Positions 53,443-62,698 of a stretch of DNA of 64,000 bases are shown one piece after another (the stretch's first letter is position 1; each line of letters begins with the position of its first letter). Both the position numbers and the translations under genes were made by a program. The notes under the pieces were generated by a model. It was not told the origin of the DNA. It searched no databases and was given only the letters and a program-made list of their open reading frames with translations. The stretch is from Danxiaibacter flavus (GTDB lineage: Bacteria; Bacteroidota; Bacteroidia; Chitinophagales; Chitinophagaceae). The stretch spans positions 70,705 through 134,704 of the forward strand of contig NZ_JAULBC010000012.1 of NCBI RefSeq assembly GCF_041060425.1, given 5' to 3'.

Positions 53443-55905
53443 CTACTCCGTCCTCAAACTCTTCACCGGATTTGCAATTGCCGCTTTTATTGCCTGGAAA
53501 CTTATCGTTGCAAGTGCAATAATTATCGCCGCTAGTCCGCCCGCTGCAAAGATCCACCAACTTATATTGATGCGATAAGCATAATCTTGTAACCATTGGT
53601 GCATGTAATACCATGCAATGGGCGTGGCAATGGCAAAGGCGATGGTAATAAGCACGATGAATTCTTTTGAGAACAAATAGACAATATTGCCCGCAGTTGC
53701 GCCAAGTACTTTACGAATACCAACCTCTTTTATCCTTTGCACAGCCATAAATGAGGCTAAACCGTACAGGCCAAGACAGCTAAGAAATATGGCGATTGCT
53801 GCAAAAATCTTATACAACTGCGCTAACTGATCTTCTTGTTTATAAAAACTTGCGATTTTATCATCCAGGAACTTGTATTCATAAACATAGTCGGGGAATG
53901 TTTGCTCCCATATTTTTTTAACTGATTGCAGTGTAGACGTAATGTTTGTGGTCGCAAGTTTTATTCCAGCCTGGCGATACATAGTGCTGTTTGTGGTGAC
54001 AAGCAATGGTGCAAGACTTTCGTGGAAAGATCGGTCATTGAAATCTTTCACAACGCCAACCACAGGGCATTTTATCAGATCGCTCAGCATGCTTACCTCT
54101 TTGTTCAATATGTCTTCCGGTTTCTTAAATCCTAAACTTTTTGCGAACGATTCATTCACCAAAAATTCTCTCGTCATGCCGGACGGTTGCAAATTTCTTC
54201 CTGCTACCACTTGTAGTTTATAAGCCGGCACATATTGGTCGTCGGCGAATTTGACAATAGCCTTAAAATCTGTTTCTTTTATTGCATGGTCAAATTTAAA
54301 TGTGGTCCACACATCATTATCATTTTCAACCGGCGTGTTGGAACTAAAGCTCACTGCCTGCACCCCATTTACTGACGATAACTGTTGCCTTAAATAATCC
54401 GTAAGCTTGCCGCCTGTACTATCCGGACGAAAAGGAATATTTACAATGGCATCTTTATCAAAGCCCAGGGGCTGATTCATAAAATAATCCATTTGCTTTA
54501 CAATGATGAGTGTTCCGATGATCAAAGCCTGTGCAATAATGAATTGAAACACCACCAATCCTCTTCTCAATGAAATGCCCTTTACAGTATTGGCTGTGAG
54601 CTTACTCTTTAAAGCATTAACGGGATTAAAGCGCGACAATACGATAGAAGGATAAAAACCTGCAAGGGCGGTTACAACGATTGTTACAGCCAAAAGAAAT
54701 AGAATGATTGCAGGATTGTTAAATAAGTTGAACGACAGCGACAGTTCCAATAGCTGGTTTACAGAAGGCAATGCAAGAATTGTAATGACCGCAGCAAGTA
54801 TTACCGCACTGGTAACGATCAACAATGTTTCGGTGAGGAACTGGATTTGCAATTGAGATTTATTGCTGCCTAAAACCTTTCTTACCCCTACCTCTTTTGC
54901 TCGATTAACCGCTTGTGCAGTGGAAAGATTGATAAAGTTTACGCAGGCAATTAGCAAAATGAATGCAGCGATCAGCCACAATACATTCAGCAGTTGATGA
55001 CTGATGGTTTTGTTGCTGTAATTGCCTGTTTGTGTGTCATAATGCACCGCACTTAATGGCTGTACAATATAACTATCCTTGTGATCGGGGGATTTTACCT
55101 GCCGGGCGAATGCACTTAGCTGCTGATTAAAGTTGTCAGCAGAAATATTTTGCGGCAACAGCACATAGCAACCAAAATCAGGTGCTGTTCCGTTCCAGTC
55201 CGGATTTGCATATCCATATTGTTTATCCCCGGTAAAGTCTGTTCCGTAAGCAACTACAAGCTTTAGCGGAAAGTCCGTATTTGCCGGTATGGTTGCCAGA
55301 ACGCCCGAAACTTTGAGCAGCACCGGTGGAGACTGAAACAATCCCGCGCCTACGCGATATGATCCTGTTAATTTGATGCTTTTGCCCACTGCAGTTTTCC
55401 AGTCGCCGAAATACGTTTCTGCAATCTCTTTTGTAAGCAGTACATTGTTCGGATCTTTTAATGAGGCATATGAACCTGCCAGCAGTGGAAAATCAAATAT
55501 GTTGAAGAATGAAGGCCCGGTATAAAACACGCCGCTCTGTTCTTTAAAATTCTTTAGCGGAGATCCATTATCATCAAGCACCTGTAACTGATCATTGTGG
55601 CTCGCATAAACCGGAGCCACTTGTTCTAATTGGGGAAAAGCCGTTTTTAAAGCTTCAGGCAATGGAAAAGGAACTTCTTTTCCATAAGAAATGGTTGCTG
55701 CATCTGCATGATGGTATTCGGTTAACACGCGATGGATGCGGTCTTGCTTTGCGTGAAAATTGTCGAAGCTCGTCTGAAATTGTATGATGATAAAGATCAT
55801 CATACAAACAGCAATACCAACAGCCAGTCCGGCGATGTTGATAATGGTGTAATTCCTGTTACGCGTCAAACTTCTGAAGGCTGTTTTAAAATAGTTTTTT
55901 AACAT
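53443..55905 (-). CDS. FtsX/MacB-type ABC transporter permease
   Basis: 820 residues from the ATG giving MLKNYFKTAFRSLTRNRNYTIINIAGLAVGIAV, the standard N-terminus of this family; a GTG eight codons upstream was rejected. One transmembrane helix and a large periplasmic MacB_PCD domain (about 20-270) are followed by a first FtsX core (about 285-410, with VNRAKEVGVRKVLGSNKSQL). A second periplasmic domain and a second FtsX core come next (about 690-805, with VQRIKEVGIRKVLGATAGNI). No ATPase gene is adjacent. These duplicated permeases usually act with an LolD/MacB-like ATPase encoded elsewhere, in antimicrobial-peptide export or lipoprotein transport. Confidence 0.92.
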   Translation of the reverse strand: MLKNYFKTAFRSLTRNRNYTIINIAGLAVGIAVCMMIFIIIQFQTSFDNFHAKQDRIHRVLTEYHHADAATISYGKEVPFPLPEALKTAFPQLEQVAPVYASHNDQLQVLDDNGSPLKNFKEQSGVFYTGPSFFNIFDFPLLAGSYASLKDPNNVLLTKEIAETYFGDWKTAVGKSIKLTGSYRVGAGLFQSPPVLLKVSGVLATIPANTDFPLKLVVAYGTDFTGDKQYGYANPDWNGTAPDFGCYVLLPQNISADNFNQQLSAFARQVKSPDHKDSYIVQPLSAVHYDTQTGNYSNKTISHQLLNVLWLIAAFILLIACVNFINLSTAQAVNRAKEVGVRKVLGSNKSQLQIQFLTETLLIVTSAVILAAVITILALPSVNQLLELSLSFNLFNNPAIILFLLAVTIVVTALAGFYPSIVLSRFNPVNALKSKLTANTVKGISLRRGLVVFQFIIAQALIIGTLIIVKQMDYFMNQPLGFDKDAIVNIPFRPDSTGGKLTDYLRQQLSSVNGVQAVSFSSNTPVENDNDVWTTFKFDHAIKETDFKAIVKFADDQYVPAYKLQVVAGRNLQPSGMTREFLVNESFAKSLGFKKPEDILNKEVSMLSDLIKCPVVGVVKDFNDRSFHESLAPLLVTTNSTMYRQAGIKLATTNITSTLQSVKKIWEQTFPDYVYEYKFLDDKIASFYKQEDQLAQLYKIFAAIAIFLSCLGLYGLASFMAVQRIKEVGIRKVLGATAGNIVYLFSKEFIVLITIAFAIATPIAWYYMHQWLQDYAYRINISWWIFAAGGLAAIIIALATISFQAIKAAIANPVKSLRTE

Positions 55906-56087
55906 GGCCAAGCTGGATTTGCATTTCACACCACCATAAGAATGCCACCTTTGTTACGTATTGATTATCAATAAATTAATGTAATTTGTAAATAACGAAA
56001 TGCACGTTTTTGTTATAATAACGTCCGAATTTGTTACAAATGAATGTTTTAGGTAGGAGACCGCTTTAAGCAAGCAAAGGCTCTGTG

Positions 56088-56180
56088 GATCTCTATTTCT
56101 TCTCCGGCTTTACCTCTGTGTAACAAAAGAAAGTTACACAGAGATCACAGAGTCGGCACAGAGCGTCACAGAGAATAACT
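56088..56180. repeat. intergenic repeat family C, best copy
   Basis: CTCTGTGTAACAAAAGAAAG then TTACACAGAGATCACAGAG: a clear inverted pair (CTCTGTGTAA with TTACACAGAG), plus outer CTCTGTGGATCTCT and CACAGAG words. Confidence 0.75.
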
Positions 56181-56210
56181 GTAAGTCGCATTGTTGCATC
56201 CCGGATAACC

Positions 56211-57149
56211 TTAGAGATATCTTTCAATCAATGCTTTTGTTTTACGTATCCCATCTTCCTCATCGCCTTTGTTGCCTTCGAACTCAATTCCTATGTAGCC
56301 TTTAAATGATGATTTTTTTACAAGGTCCATTAGTCTTTTGTAGTCCATCAGCGGTTGTTCACCATTGCTGTCAAAATCATAGGTCTTTGCACTTACACCT
56401 TTTGCAAAGGGCAACATTTCTGCCACTCCTTTATACCGGTCGTATTCGTCTTTACAACCATCCTGCGTAGTGCCCCAGGGATGCGAGATGCAGAAATTAC
56501 CGAAGTCAGGCAGCGTACCCACATTGGCTTTACCCACTTGCTTTATCACGTCTGCCATCCAAAAACCTTTTGATGAATCACTTCCATGGTTTTCCACAAC
56601 CACATTTATATTCATCGGCCGGGCAAATTCTCCAAGCCTGGAAAGAGAATCTATCGATGCAGTCTTCTTTGCTTCGGAATCTCCGTCTCCATGCAGGTTT
56701 ACACGTACGGTCCAACAACCTAAAAATGATGCTGCCTCTATCCATTTTTTGTGGTTGTCTACTGCCTGCAATCTTTCTTTATCGTTTGGCAAAGCAAGCG
56801 GCCCTTCTTCATCAACCATAATGAGATGATTGAGTACACCCGCATCTTTACTGCGCTTCAATAGTTCATTTAAGTATGGTTGGTTTTTCCCGGCTTCTTT
56901 AAAGTTCATTTTCTTTCCGCCAAAAAAACCATTCACATACTCCACTGCTTCAACACCAAAATCATTCCTGGCTTTGGCCGGAAAGTCAAGATGATCCAGT
57001 TTTCCCGCCTGGAGTGCGCGATGCAACGACCATTCTGCCAGCGATATTTTTAATCCCATGTCTTTGACTGCGGCAAATAAGCTGGGCTTAATGAGCAGGG
57101 CGCTTGTACTTAATAAAGCTTGCTTAACAAAGTGTCGGCGTGTTGACAT
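56211..57149 (-). CDS. exported sugar phosphate isomerase/epimerase-like protein
   Basis: 312 residues. A twin-arginine leader (STRRHFVKQALLSTSALL) suggests Tat export of the folded protein. The xylose-isomerase-like/AP-endonuclease-2 TIM barrel follows: SLAEWSLHRALQAG, FGVEAVEYVNGFFGG, HLIMVDEEGPLALP, and the metal-ligand series VVENHGS, LPDFGNF and YIGIEFEGNKGDEEDG. The Glu, Asp, His and Glu ligands of this family are plausible. Relatives act as periplasmic 3-keto-sugar or hydroxypyruvate-type isomerases. It is isolated, with no dehydrogenase beside it. Confidence 0.88.
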   Translation of the reverse strand: MSTRRHFVKQALLSTSALLIKPSLFAAVKDMGLKISLAEWSLHRALQAGKLDHLDFPAKARNDFGVEAVEYVNGFFGGKKMNFKEAGKNQPYLNELLKRSKDAGVLNHLIMVDEEGPLALPNDKERLQAVDNHKKWIEAASFLGCWTVRVNLHGDGDSEAKKTASIDSLSRLGEFARPMNINVVVENHGSDSSKGFWMADVIKQVGKANVGTLPDFGNFCISHPWGTTQDGCKDEYDRYKGVAEMLPFAKGVSAKTYDFDSNGEQPLMDYKRLMDLVKKSSFKGYIGIEFEGNKGDEEDGIRKTKALIERYL

Positions 57150-57392
57150 ACAGGTAGTTTTGATTTTTTAAAAGAATGGCGGTGCAGTTGTAGTTCTGCT
57201 ATTCTGAATAAGCAACCGTTTTCAGTTTGGTCTAAGTGTTTCTTACCCGGACCGGTTATGAATATAGGTAATAAAGTTGAGGATTAGTACAATGACTGGC
57301 CAATGTTTTGTGTACTCGGATTGCAGTTGAAAGATATTCTGCTAACGATGTCCCTTCCGCTCGTCGACATAATGGTCGGCTTAGTCTACAAG

Positions 57393-58151
57393 CTATTTGT
57401 TTGCCCATTCTATAAACTCCTTTTCATCTGCAAAGCGTCTAAATGTAAGACGCCTCAATTCTCCTTCAATTTGCTCTCGGGGCCATCTTTTTTCTGTGAT
57501 AATTGTCTCTGAATATTTTGAAGCAGCGTTTGCAAATATTAATAGTTGGGAACTGAAGAGATCAAAGCCGAATTTTTCATTATCGAGCCACGTTGGCTTA
57601 TCGAAGACTCGTGCCCAGTCTACAAAATGCAGAAATGTGTCAATAATCGGAATCTCAAATTGTGGGGTAGATTTGCTGTTGAAGAACTCAGCGATTATTG
57701 GCACTCTACCATCTTTATCAAACGAAATGCTGATGCGTGCTTGTAAACTCCGATTTTTATTCGTTTTGATTTTCGAATGCCAAACAAAATTGCCGTTGTC
57801 AGCAATTGAAAGCCTATAAGCTTTTTCAAATCCTGTAGTATCCCATCCTTCTATTTCAGCGATGGTCATTAATGCATCGTATATGATTTTTAATGCAATT
57901 TTTATTTTATCGATATCGCCTAGTTGTAAAGAAATATCTACAGCATTCTTAATCCAGATGGATTTGATGCTCCCGTCGGTATGGGCTCGTTCTTCGTCAC
58001 TCAAATAAATGTTAACTCGCTTTCTAGAAAGAGTTTTATTATAGTCAAGATTCTTTGAAAATATCAAAGTTGCCCTGAGCAAATTGTCTCCGAACCAATC
58101 GGAGTTAATTTTATTCTCTGGATAGATCGTTATGTGTGGCGTGAATGTCAT
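57393..58151 (-). CDS. uncharacterised protein, island gene 10
   Basis: 252 residues, no signal peptide or transmembrane segment, family not recognised. It is predicted cytosolic, with alternating strands and helices: MTFTPHITIYPENKINSDWFGDNLLRATLIF, then WIKNAVDISLQLGDIDKIKIALKIIYDALMTIAEIEGWDTTGFEKAY, and a C-terminal helical region rich in Trp/Arg (WPREQIEGELRRLTFRRFADEKEFIEWANK). It is last (3'-most) in the one-direction run of small genes. Function unknown; immunity or accessory proteins of this size are common in such runs. Confidence 0.65.
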   Translation of the reverse strand: MTFTPHITIYPENKINSDWFGDNLLRATLIFSKNLDYNKTLSRKRVNIYLSDEERAHTDGSIKSIWIKNAVDISLQLGDIDKIKIALKIIYDALMTIAEIEGWDTTGFEKAYRLSIADNGNFVWHSKIKTNKNRSLQARISISFDKDGRVPIIAEFFNSKSTPQFEIPIIDTFLHFVDWARVFDKPTWLDNEKFGFDLFSSQLLIFANAASKYSETIITEKRWPREQIEGELRRLTFRRFADEKEFIEWANK

Positions 58152-58297
58152 GGGCTTGCATACAATGTTTCGGGCTTCTTGCAGGTAAGGACATTGTATT
58201 CCGTTTGCTGACCCGTTGGCGATTAAAATATAAAGTTCAATTTAAGAATTAAAGTTTGGATCCATGCGCCCGGTTTTATCTTCAGGTTGGATTGGTC

Positions 58298-58780
58298 TCA
58301 GTTTTTTCTCTCGAATTTGATGTTAACCTTAGTTCCGTTTGGTAAATCTTTAATCTGTTCACATATTTGTCCACTGAAAGCAAAATGAACACTCATGTGA
58401 GTCGGCTCAATATTGTCAACTGAGTATTCGCCTCCGATGATGGGTAGTTTTTTATAACTATAAACTTCATTTTCTTTTAGCATTTTTCCGCTAGCTAATA
58501 AATTTTCTATAAGCAAAGGAAGAAACCAGTTGTCAATGTTTTCTTCATCACCCAATAACTGCTCATATTCTTCAAGTGTCTCAGCAACTTTGGTTAAGTC
58601 GCCAGAGTCTGTTTGGAGCCAATAAACAGCATCGTCGTGTCCAACCAAGAAAATGTCACCTAAAGCTGAAACTGTCGCTACAGCTTTCATGTCTGCTAAT
58701 CGCCATTGCCAACAAGATAAAATGTCGTCAAAGTCAATGTCGGCTATGTCTTTGGTTAACTGCTCAAACGTAAGTGCCAT
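58298..58780 (-). CDS. Tdi1/DUF1851-type immunity-like protein
   Basis: 160 residues. The pattern LSCWQWRLADMKAVATVSALGDIFLVGHDDAVYWLQTDSGDLTKVAETLEEYEQLLGDEENIDNWFLPLLIENLLASGKML fits the DUF1851 / T6SS immunity protein Tdi1 C-terminal family: a beta sheet displaying a GDiFlv..dg.vywLdt..G.l..va signature. Members neutralise secreted toxins. No toxin gene is next to it, so it may be an orphan immunity gene that protects against competitors. Confidence 0.78.
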   Translation of the reverse strand: MALTFEQLTKDIADIDFDDILSCWQWRLADMKAVATVSALGDIFLVGHDDAVYWLQTDSGDLTKVAETLEEYEQLLGDEENIDNWFLPLLIENLLASGKMLKENEVYSYKKLPIIGGEYSVDNIEPTHMSVHFAFSGQICEQIKDLPNGTKVNIKFERKN

Positions 58781-58858
58781 AAAGTTGAATATGACGTCAC
58801 GGCTCGACGATAGCGGTATTTCAAGATCGTCAAGCCATACCGTTGTTAAATTTATAAG

Positions 58859-59284
58859 TTAAAGTTCACGCAACCACCATTTTATCGTCCTCAGTTTGTC
58901 GGTTTCTAATTCGGTCAGTTCCAATTCTGCAAACGTCTCTTTTAATTTCTCTATCCCGTAGTTGTTTTTCAGCCAAAAAGGCAATTGCTCAACACTTTTA
59001 TCCCAATTTTTCAGAACTCTTAGCAAAACTTCTCTTAAGTCTTTTTCAGATTTTGGATTGACACTCTCTAAAACTCGTCCTGCAAATTCTTGTTCTTCGG
59101 AATACTTATCAGCGCCAGCTCCTTTTTCAAAAACCCGAATAACACCTTCCACAACTAATTCTGGATCAGCCTTGGGTAAGATGTGGATTAGTTGCCTGAT
59201 TCTAAGGTCTCGTAGTTCTTTGTATTTGTCTGAGGAGATTAAGATTTCCCTTTCTACGTCTTCGGCTGTTTTTGGAAACTTCAT
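58859..59284 (-). CDS. uncharacterised all-helical small protein
   Basis: 141 residues, cytosolic, almost entirely helical and charged: TAEDVEREILISSDKYKELRDLRIRQLIHILPKADPELVVEGVIRVFEKG, then EFAGRVLESVNPKSEKDLREVLLRVLKNWDKSVEQLPFWLKNNYG. The repeated helix pairs resemble a HEAT-like or immunity-protein fold, but no family could be assigned. It lies between the Tdi1-like gene (78 bp downstream) and the lipocalin-like gene, on the same strand. Confidence 0.65.
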   Translation of the reverse strand: MKFPKTAEDVEREILISSDKYKELRDLRIRQLIHILPKADPELVVEGVIRVFEKGAGADKYSEEQEFAGRVLESVNPKSEKDLREVLLRVLKNWDKSVEQLPFWLKNNYGIEKLKETFAELELTELETDKLRTIKWWLREL

Positions 59285-59396
59285 GATGGTGATAATTACT
59301 CGCGCTTAACTCATAAATGTAGGAACGTTTCTTATCGTTTTCGGTTTACTTCAGGATAGCCAGATCACTTGTTGCCAGCTAGGCATCCAGGCATAT

Positions 59397-59909
59397 TTAC
59401 TCCTCCTTTACCAAAACTCTTTTCCATGTTTTATTATCGCCAATAATTAATGTATCGTTTTTAAATACAAAAGGTCTCGGTTGGTCGGTATCAATATACC
59501 ACGGTAACGAACCTCCTGTAACGTGATGTGTGACAATAGATTTGTTGAAGTCAACTGAATAAGTTCCAAAATAACCCAGTGAGTTATTTTCTAGCCAATT
59601 CAGCAAATTAACGTTATAGTTCTTGGCCGAATCCCTGGAAATCTTCATAGGGTTTTCTGCAGAAATATTTAGATTAACAATACCATTCTTAGTGTATGTA
59701 AAATATCCTTTTGGGTTTTTGCCATATGGATATGTCCAATTGGAAGTTGTTGAATCTAAATCAGCAAATTCGATTAATCTCCAGGTTCCTGTCAATTTAT
59801 TAGCTTGTGTGGCCGCTATGCCACGCTTGTCTGATTTGATCTTACTTTGTCCAGATAAATCGATGGCCAGCGTCAAAGCTAAGAGTAGAGATAAGAGAAA
59901 CACCTTCAT
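59397..59909 (-). CDS. secreted lipocalin-like protein
   Basis: 170 residues. Signal peptide MKVFLLSLLLALTLAIDLSGQ. A lipocalin-like barrel starts with LTGTWRLIEFADLDS and continues with WTYPYGKNPKGYFTYTKNGIVNLNISAENPMK, YFGTYSVDFNKSIVTHHVTGGSLP and a final DTLIIGDNKTWKRV strand. The GxW start and the YP-G--PKGy-tYt-nG pattern point to the Lipocalin_5 family (PF13924). Periplasmic ligand unknown. A palindromic spacer unit lies 42 bp upstream of its start. Confidence 0.8.
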   Translation of the reverse strand: MKVFLLSLLLALTLAIDLSGQSKIKSDKRGIAATQANKLTGTWRLIEFADLDSTTSNWTYPYGKNPKGYFTYTKNGIVNLNISAENPMKISRDSAKNYNVNLLNWLENNSLGYFGTYSVDFNKSIVTHHVTGGSLPWYIDTDQPRPFVFKNDTLIIGDNKTWKRVLVKEE

Positions 59910-59950
59910 TTACCAAAGTTTAAATGTATAAGTGTGATATTGGCAACTCC

Positions 59951-60027
59951 TGTTGCACATTTATGTGGACCGCCGTTGGTATGCAGTGCTGAATAGTGCA
60001 TGGGGTACCAACAACAAAGTATGCAAC
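59951..60027. repeat. palindromic island spacer, copy 1
   Basis: Outer words TTGCACATTT ... AAAGTATGCAA and inner inverted pair GTTGGTATGC ... GGTACCAAC. The first 36 nt match the copy at 61431 with two mismatches. Confidence 0.7.
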
Positions 60028-60115
60028 TTCAACTAAAAGTCAACAACGAATGGTTTTGTAAGTAAAATTTTATGGAACAGGTACAATTGATAATGTGTTA
60101 CACCCTACTCATATT

Positions 60116-60162
60116 GTTGGTACCCTTTCGCGCTTTTCCTTTGCTGCATACCAATGGCGGTC
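60116..60162. repeat. palindromic island spacer, copy 2 (inverted)
   Basis: GTTGGTACCC ... GCATACCAATGGCGGTC, the reverse complement of the core of copies 1 and 3. With copy 1 it flanks about 90 bp of unassigned DNA. No gene was found in 59910-60267. Confidence 0.65.
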
Positions 60163-60267
60163 TGCGCAACTGTCCAACAAGGCCGACCCTAACTCTGTCT
60201 CAGGACTAATTTTATTATTCTGTGCACCAACGACGGCTGAAAACCTAATTCTGGTGAATATTTTTTG

Positions 60268-60831
60268 TCACAGTAACTTTGGATATCTAATAAAAAAAAT
60301 TGCAACATTGTCATGGAAATATTTCGACCTCGCTATATTAGTTGGAATTTCTGCTTCCTTTTTTTCATCTGCTTTAATAATGCGTTTCTCCGCACCAAAA
60401 TAGTAAGTGCCATTTAAAACCTCAGCGTCATTTTTGTATTCAATTGATGTTACCATCAAAAGCTTCTTATCGGAAAAGTAATAAGTAGTTGTCTTTTTTA
60501 AGTCCGCATGGATTGTATATGAAGTATCGACCGCTAGTTGTAAATTAAGTGGCTTTTCTTTGTTTAAAGTGTCTAATTTATATTTTGTAATTCTACCGGT
60601 TTTAGTTCTGGTAACTTGAATTGTCTTTTTCAGACCATTTTTTGCATCTATGAAGTAAGTGTTTATTATAAATGCAGTGTCAGTAAAAAGAACAGTGTCC
60701 TTTAATAATTTCAAATTTTTCGAAGCATCAATTTCCTTCCTTATTTTTTGCGCATTTTCAATGTCTGACTCTTGTGCGTGGAGTCCAAGAACAATTAAAT
60801 TGATCAATACAGCCAGCAAAAGTTTTTTCAT
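60268..60831 (-). CDS. secreted uncharacterised protein
   Basis: 187 residues from the Met opening a clear signal peptide (MKKLLLAVLINLIVLGLHAQ); 40 upstream codons were trimmed because they precede the signal. The mature protein is a run of beta strands with Thr/Lys-rich faces: VLFTDTAFIINTYFIDAKNGLKKTIQVTRTKTGRITKYKLD, SYTIHADLKKTTTYYFSDKKLLMVTSIEY, LNGTYYFGAEKRIIKADEKK. The pattern resembles toast-rack or repeat-strand proteins, but no family is recognised. It lies 62 bp downstream of a membrane-protein gene in the same direction. Confidence 0.65.
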   Translation of the reverse strand: MKKLLLAVLINLIVLGLHAQESDIENAQKIRKEIDASKNLKLLKDTVLFTDTAFIINTYFIDAKNGLKKTIQVTRTKTGRITKYKLDTLNKEKPLNLQLAVDTSYTIHADLKKTTTYYFSDKKLLMVTSIEYKNDAEVLNGTYYFGAEKRIIKADEKKEAEIPTNIARSKYFHDNVAIFFIRYPKLL

Positions 60832-60893
60832 AACACCAACGACCGCTAAAAAAACTACGTTTCCTGTAGTATTATGTTCCATTACGTTTGATA

Positions 60894-61346
60894 TTACTGT
60901 TCTGATATAATAAACCAAAATATAATTTGTCCAACTATAAAAAGTGCCCATGCAACGGGAACTAGTTTCATACGAAAGTCAAATGCTCTAATCAACTCGT
61001 TTCGGTCTGTCAATTGAACGTCTAAAAGAATAGGTGGAAATTTCAAGTAAAGCATTGTAGGAGCTGTCAATGCAAAGTGAATTGCAAATAAAATCCAGTT
61101 TGTTTTATCGGCCCGCTTTGACAGTAACCAATAGCCTATTATTGAAAGACGCAAAACAATTATTATGGTGAGCTGCCCAATAAAATACGGCGGGGAAATA
61201 GTTGTATGCCAACCTGGAACTACAGAAGTCGCAAAGTCAAATGAAAACGGAATGGTCAACAATAACAAAATATGGAAAGCGAGAAACGGTATATAGGTTC
61301 TTTTCATGAATTGTCTGTCTTGTGCAAGCTGTTTAGCATTGTACAT
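60894..61346 (-). CDS. small four-helix membrane protein
   Basis: 150 residues with about four transmembrane segments: TYIPFLAFHILLLLTIPF, FIGQLTIIIVLRLSIIGYWLL, NWILFAIHFALTAPTMLYL, VAWALFIVGQIIFWFII. The start at 61346 has a GGAGGA directly before it with too little spacing; Met14 (61307, MKRTYIPF) is an equally good start. Family not recognised. It may be co-transcribed with the secreted protein gene downstream. Confidence 0.65.
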   Translation of the reverse strand: MYNAKQLAQDRQFMKRTYIPFLAFHILLLLTIPFSFDFATSVVPGWHTTISPPYFIGQLTIIIVLRLSIIGYWLLSKRADKTNWILFAIHFALTAPTMLYLKFPPILLDVQLTDRNELIRAFDFRMKLVPVAWALFIVGQIIFWFIISEQ

Positions 61347-61430
61347 TCCTCCTTCAGCGTTTAACTAAAATAACTTCAAAATATTCTCTGCATTGTCCGC
61401 TAAAGAATTAAATAAATTTTCCTGCTTTCA

Positions 61431-61508
61431 TGTTGCACATTTACGTGGCCCGCCGTTGGTATGCAGCCGTGTAATGGTGAGGGGCATACCAACAGCAAAG
61501 TGCGCAAT
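61431..61508. repeat. palindromic island spacer, copy 3
   Basis: TTGCACATTTACGTGG, CCGCCGTTGGTATGCAG, a 20-nt loop, then GGCATACCAACAGCAAAGTGCGCAA: outer and inner inverted pairs as in copy 1. It lies after the 3' end of the gene at 61581. Confidence 0.7.
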
Positions 61509-61580
61509 TTCAAAGTTAAAATGTTTGACAATTTGGATTCCCATTTGGCGTTAGATAAACTTGCATTTTGGTCAGCTATT

Positions 61581-62180
61581 TTATTTTGATTTATGTTTTA
61601 GATATTTACGAAACACTGTTGAATATCCGTCTCCAAATTTCACGATGCTTATTGTGTTTAACCTGATGTTTTTTGGTTTGTCATCAAATTGCCCGTCCGG
61701 ATTGTAATTATGGATGCTAACACTTTTGGCTGTTACATTTTTGATCTCACCGATCCAGAAGTCAAGATAGTTTTTATTGATGTTTTCAACGATAACATGG
61801 AAATCATAACCTTTCAATGTTTTCAGGATATCGATCCAGTTTGTTAGCGGTAATGGTTTGTCAAAACCATAGGTCGTCGACAATAGGCCTTCAGCATTAA
61901 ATATTTTTCTTTGAGTTCGTTCATAACTTGAATGTCGAATACTGTCAAAGTCGTCAAGTCTAATTATTGCATATCCGTCAAGCATAAAATCATAACTAAG
62001 TTGCAAGAGCAAGAAGTGCTTTGACATTCCTAAAATAAAACCTGATAAATTTTCTTCTTGATCGCAAACTGTCCTGAAAATTTTGACAAAAGCTTTCTTG
62101 TCGATATATTTCTGTAACAGCGAATTATAATCTTCTATTTTTTGTCGTTCTGTCATTGGGATAATCTCTATCGATGCCAT
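61581..62180 (-). CDS. uncharacterised cytosolic protein with repeated beta units
   Basis: 199 residues, no signal or membrane segment. Two similar blocks can be seen. One is around FVKIFRTVCDQEENLSGFILGMSKHFLLLQLSYDFMLDGYAIIRLDDFDSIRHSSYE. The other is around DFHVIVENINKNYLDFWIGEIKNVTAKSVSIHNYNPDGQFDDKPKNIRLNTISIVKFGDGYSTVFRKYL. Each has the strand pattern of an Sm-like small barrel (GfI.....f..l......d......ir..di). Family not recognised; an RNA-binding fold is conceivable. Flanked by a palindromic spacer downstream. Confidence 0.65.
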   Translation of the reverse strand: MASIEIIPMTERQKIEDYNSLLQKYIDKKAFVKIFRTVCDQEENLSGFILGMSKHFLLLQLSYDFMLDGYAIIRLDDFDSIRHSSYERTQRKIFNAEGLLSTTYGFDKPLPLTNWIDILKTLKGYDFHVIVENINKNYLDFWIGEIKNVTAKSVSIHNYNPDGQFDDKPKNIRLNTISIVKFGDGYSTVFRKYLKHKSK

Positions 62181-62314
62181 TTAGGGCTTGCGATCGTTAC
62201 AATAATAGTATTCCTGGCGAAAGTTGTTACAAAAGGCTAATGGAATTTCAACTGAATAGTTTTGTCAGTCTGTTGTTCATGAGGCAAGAACACTATTTCA
62301 AGCTGAGTTTTTGC

Positions 62315-62698
62315 CTATTTCTTATTATTCAAAATTTGGTTTAGATAATTAGTAAAATTCTGGTAGCCATTTCTCTCCGGACTATCGAGGGTAATCATTT
62401 GGGCAAGCCCCGTGTCGAATATTTGCCAACCATTTTGCCGGGCAAGTATAACAATTTCAAAAAGTCCTTGTTCTCCATACAAATTCAAAATTTTGTTGCT
62501 TACATTTTCTGTGTCAACAAAATATTCTATTTCAAAATCATTTCCTTTAATTCGTCTGTGGTTGTCGTGTCTTTCTATGTTGCCAAAGTGATTTTCTAGC
62601 ATGGCATCAAAGTTTGTCGGCTCTAAAAAATCTTCATCAATTTCTTCAACTGAGTTAATTATCTGTCGTGAATTAAATAAAACTAAATCCCAACTCAT
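62315..62698 (-). CDS. uncharacterised small protein (immunity-like)
   Basis: 127 residues: MSWDLVLFNSRQIINSVEEIDEDFLEPTNFDAML, NHRRIKGNDFEIEYFVDTENVSNKILNLYGEQGLFEIVILARQNGWQIFDTGLAQMITLD. This is a recurring Bacteroidota family without an assigned function, as far as can be recalled. The acidic composition and small size suit an immunity protein. Its start codon overlaps the stop of the next upstream gene (62695-63012) by 4 bp, so the two are translationally coupled. Confidence 0.7.
   Translation of the reverse strand: MSWDLVLFNSRQIINSVEEIDEDFLEPTNFDAMLENHFGNIERHDNHRRIKGNDFEIEYFVDTENVSNKILNLYGEQGLFEIVILARQNGWQIFDTGLAQMITLDSPERNGYQNFTNYLNQILNNKK

Noticed and set aside
59951..61508. Classical integron attC sites
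   Set aside because: The two-box palindromic layout is similar, but the GTTRRRY/RYYYAAC core is not matched exactly and no integrase is present; kept only as cassette-like.
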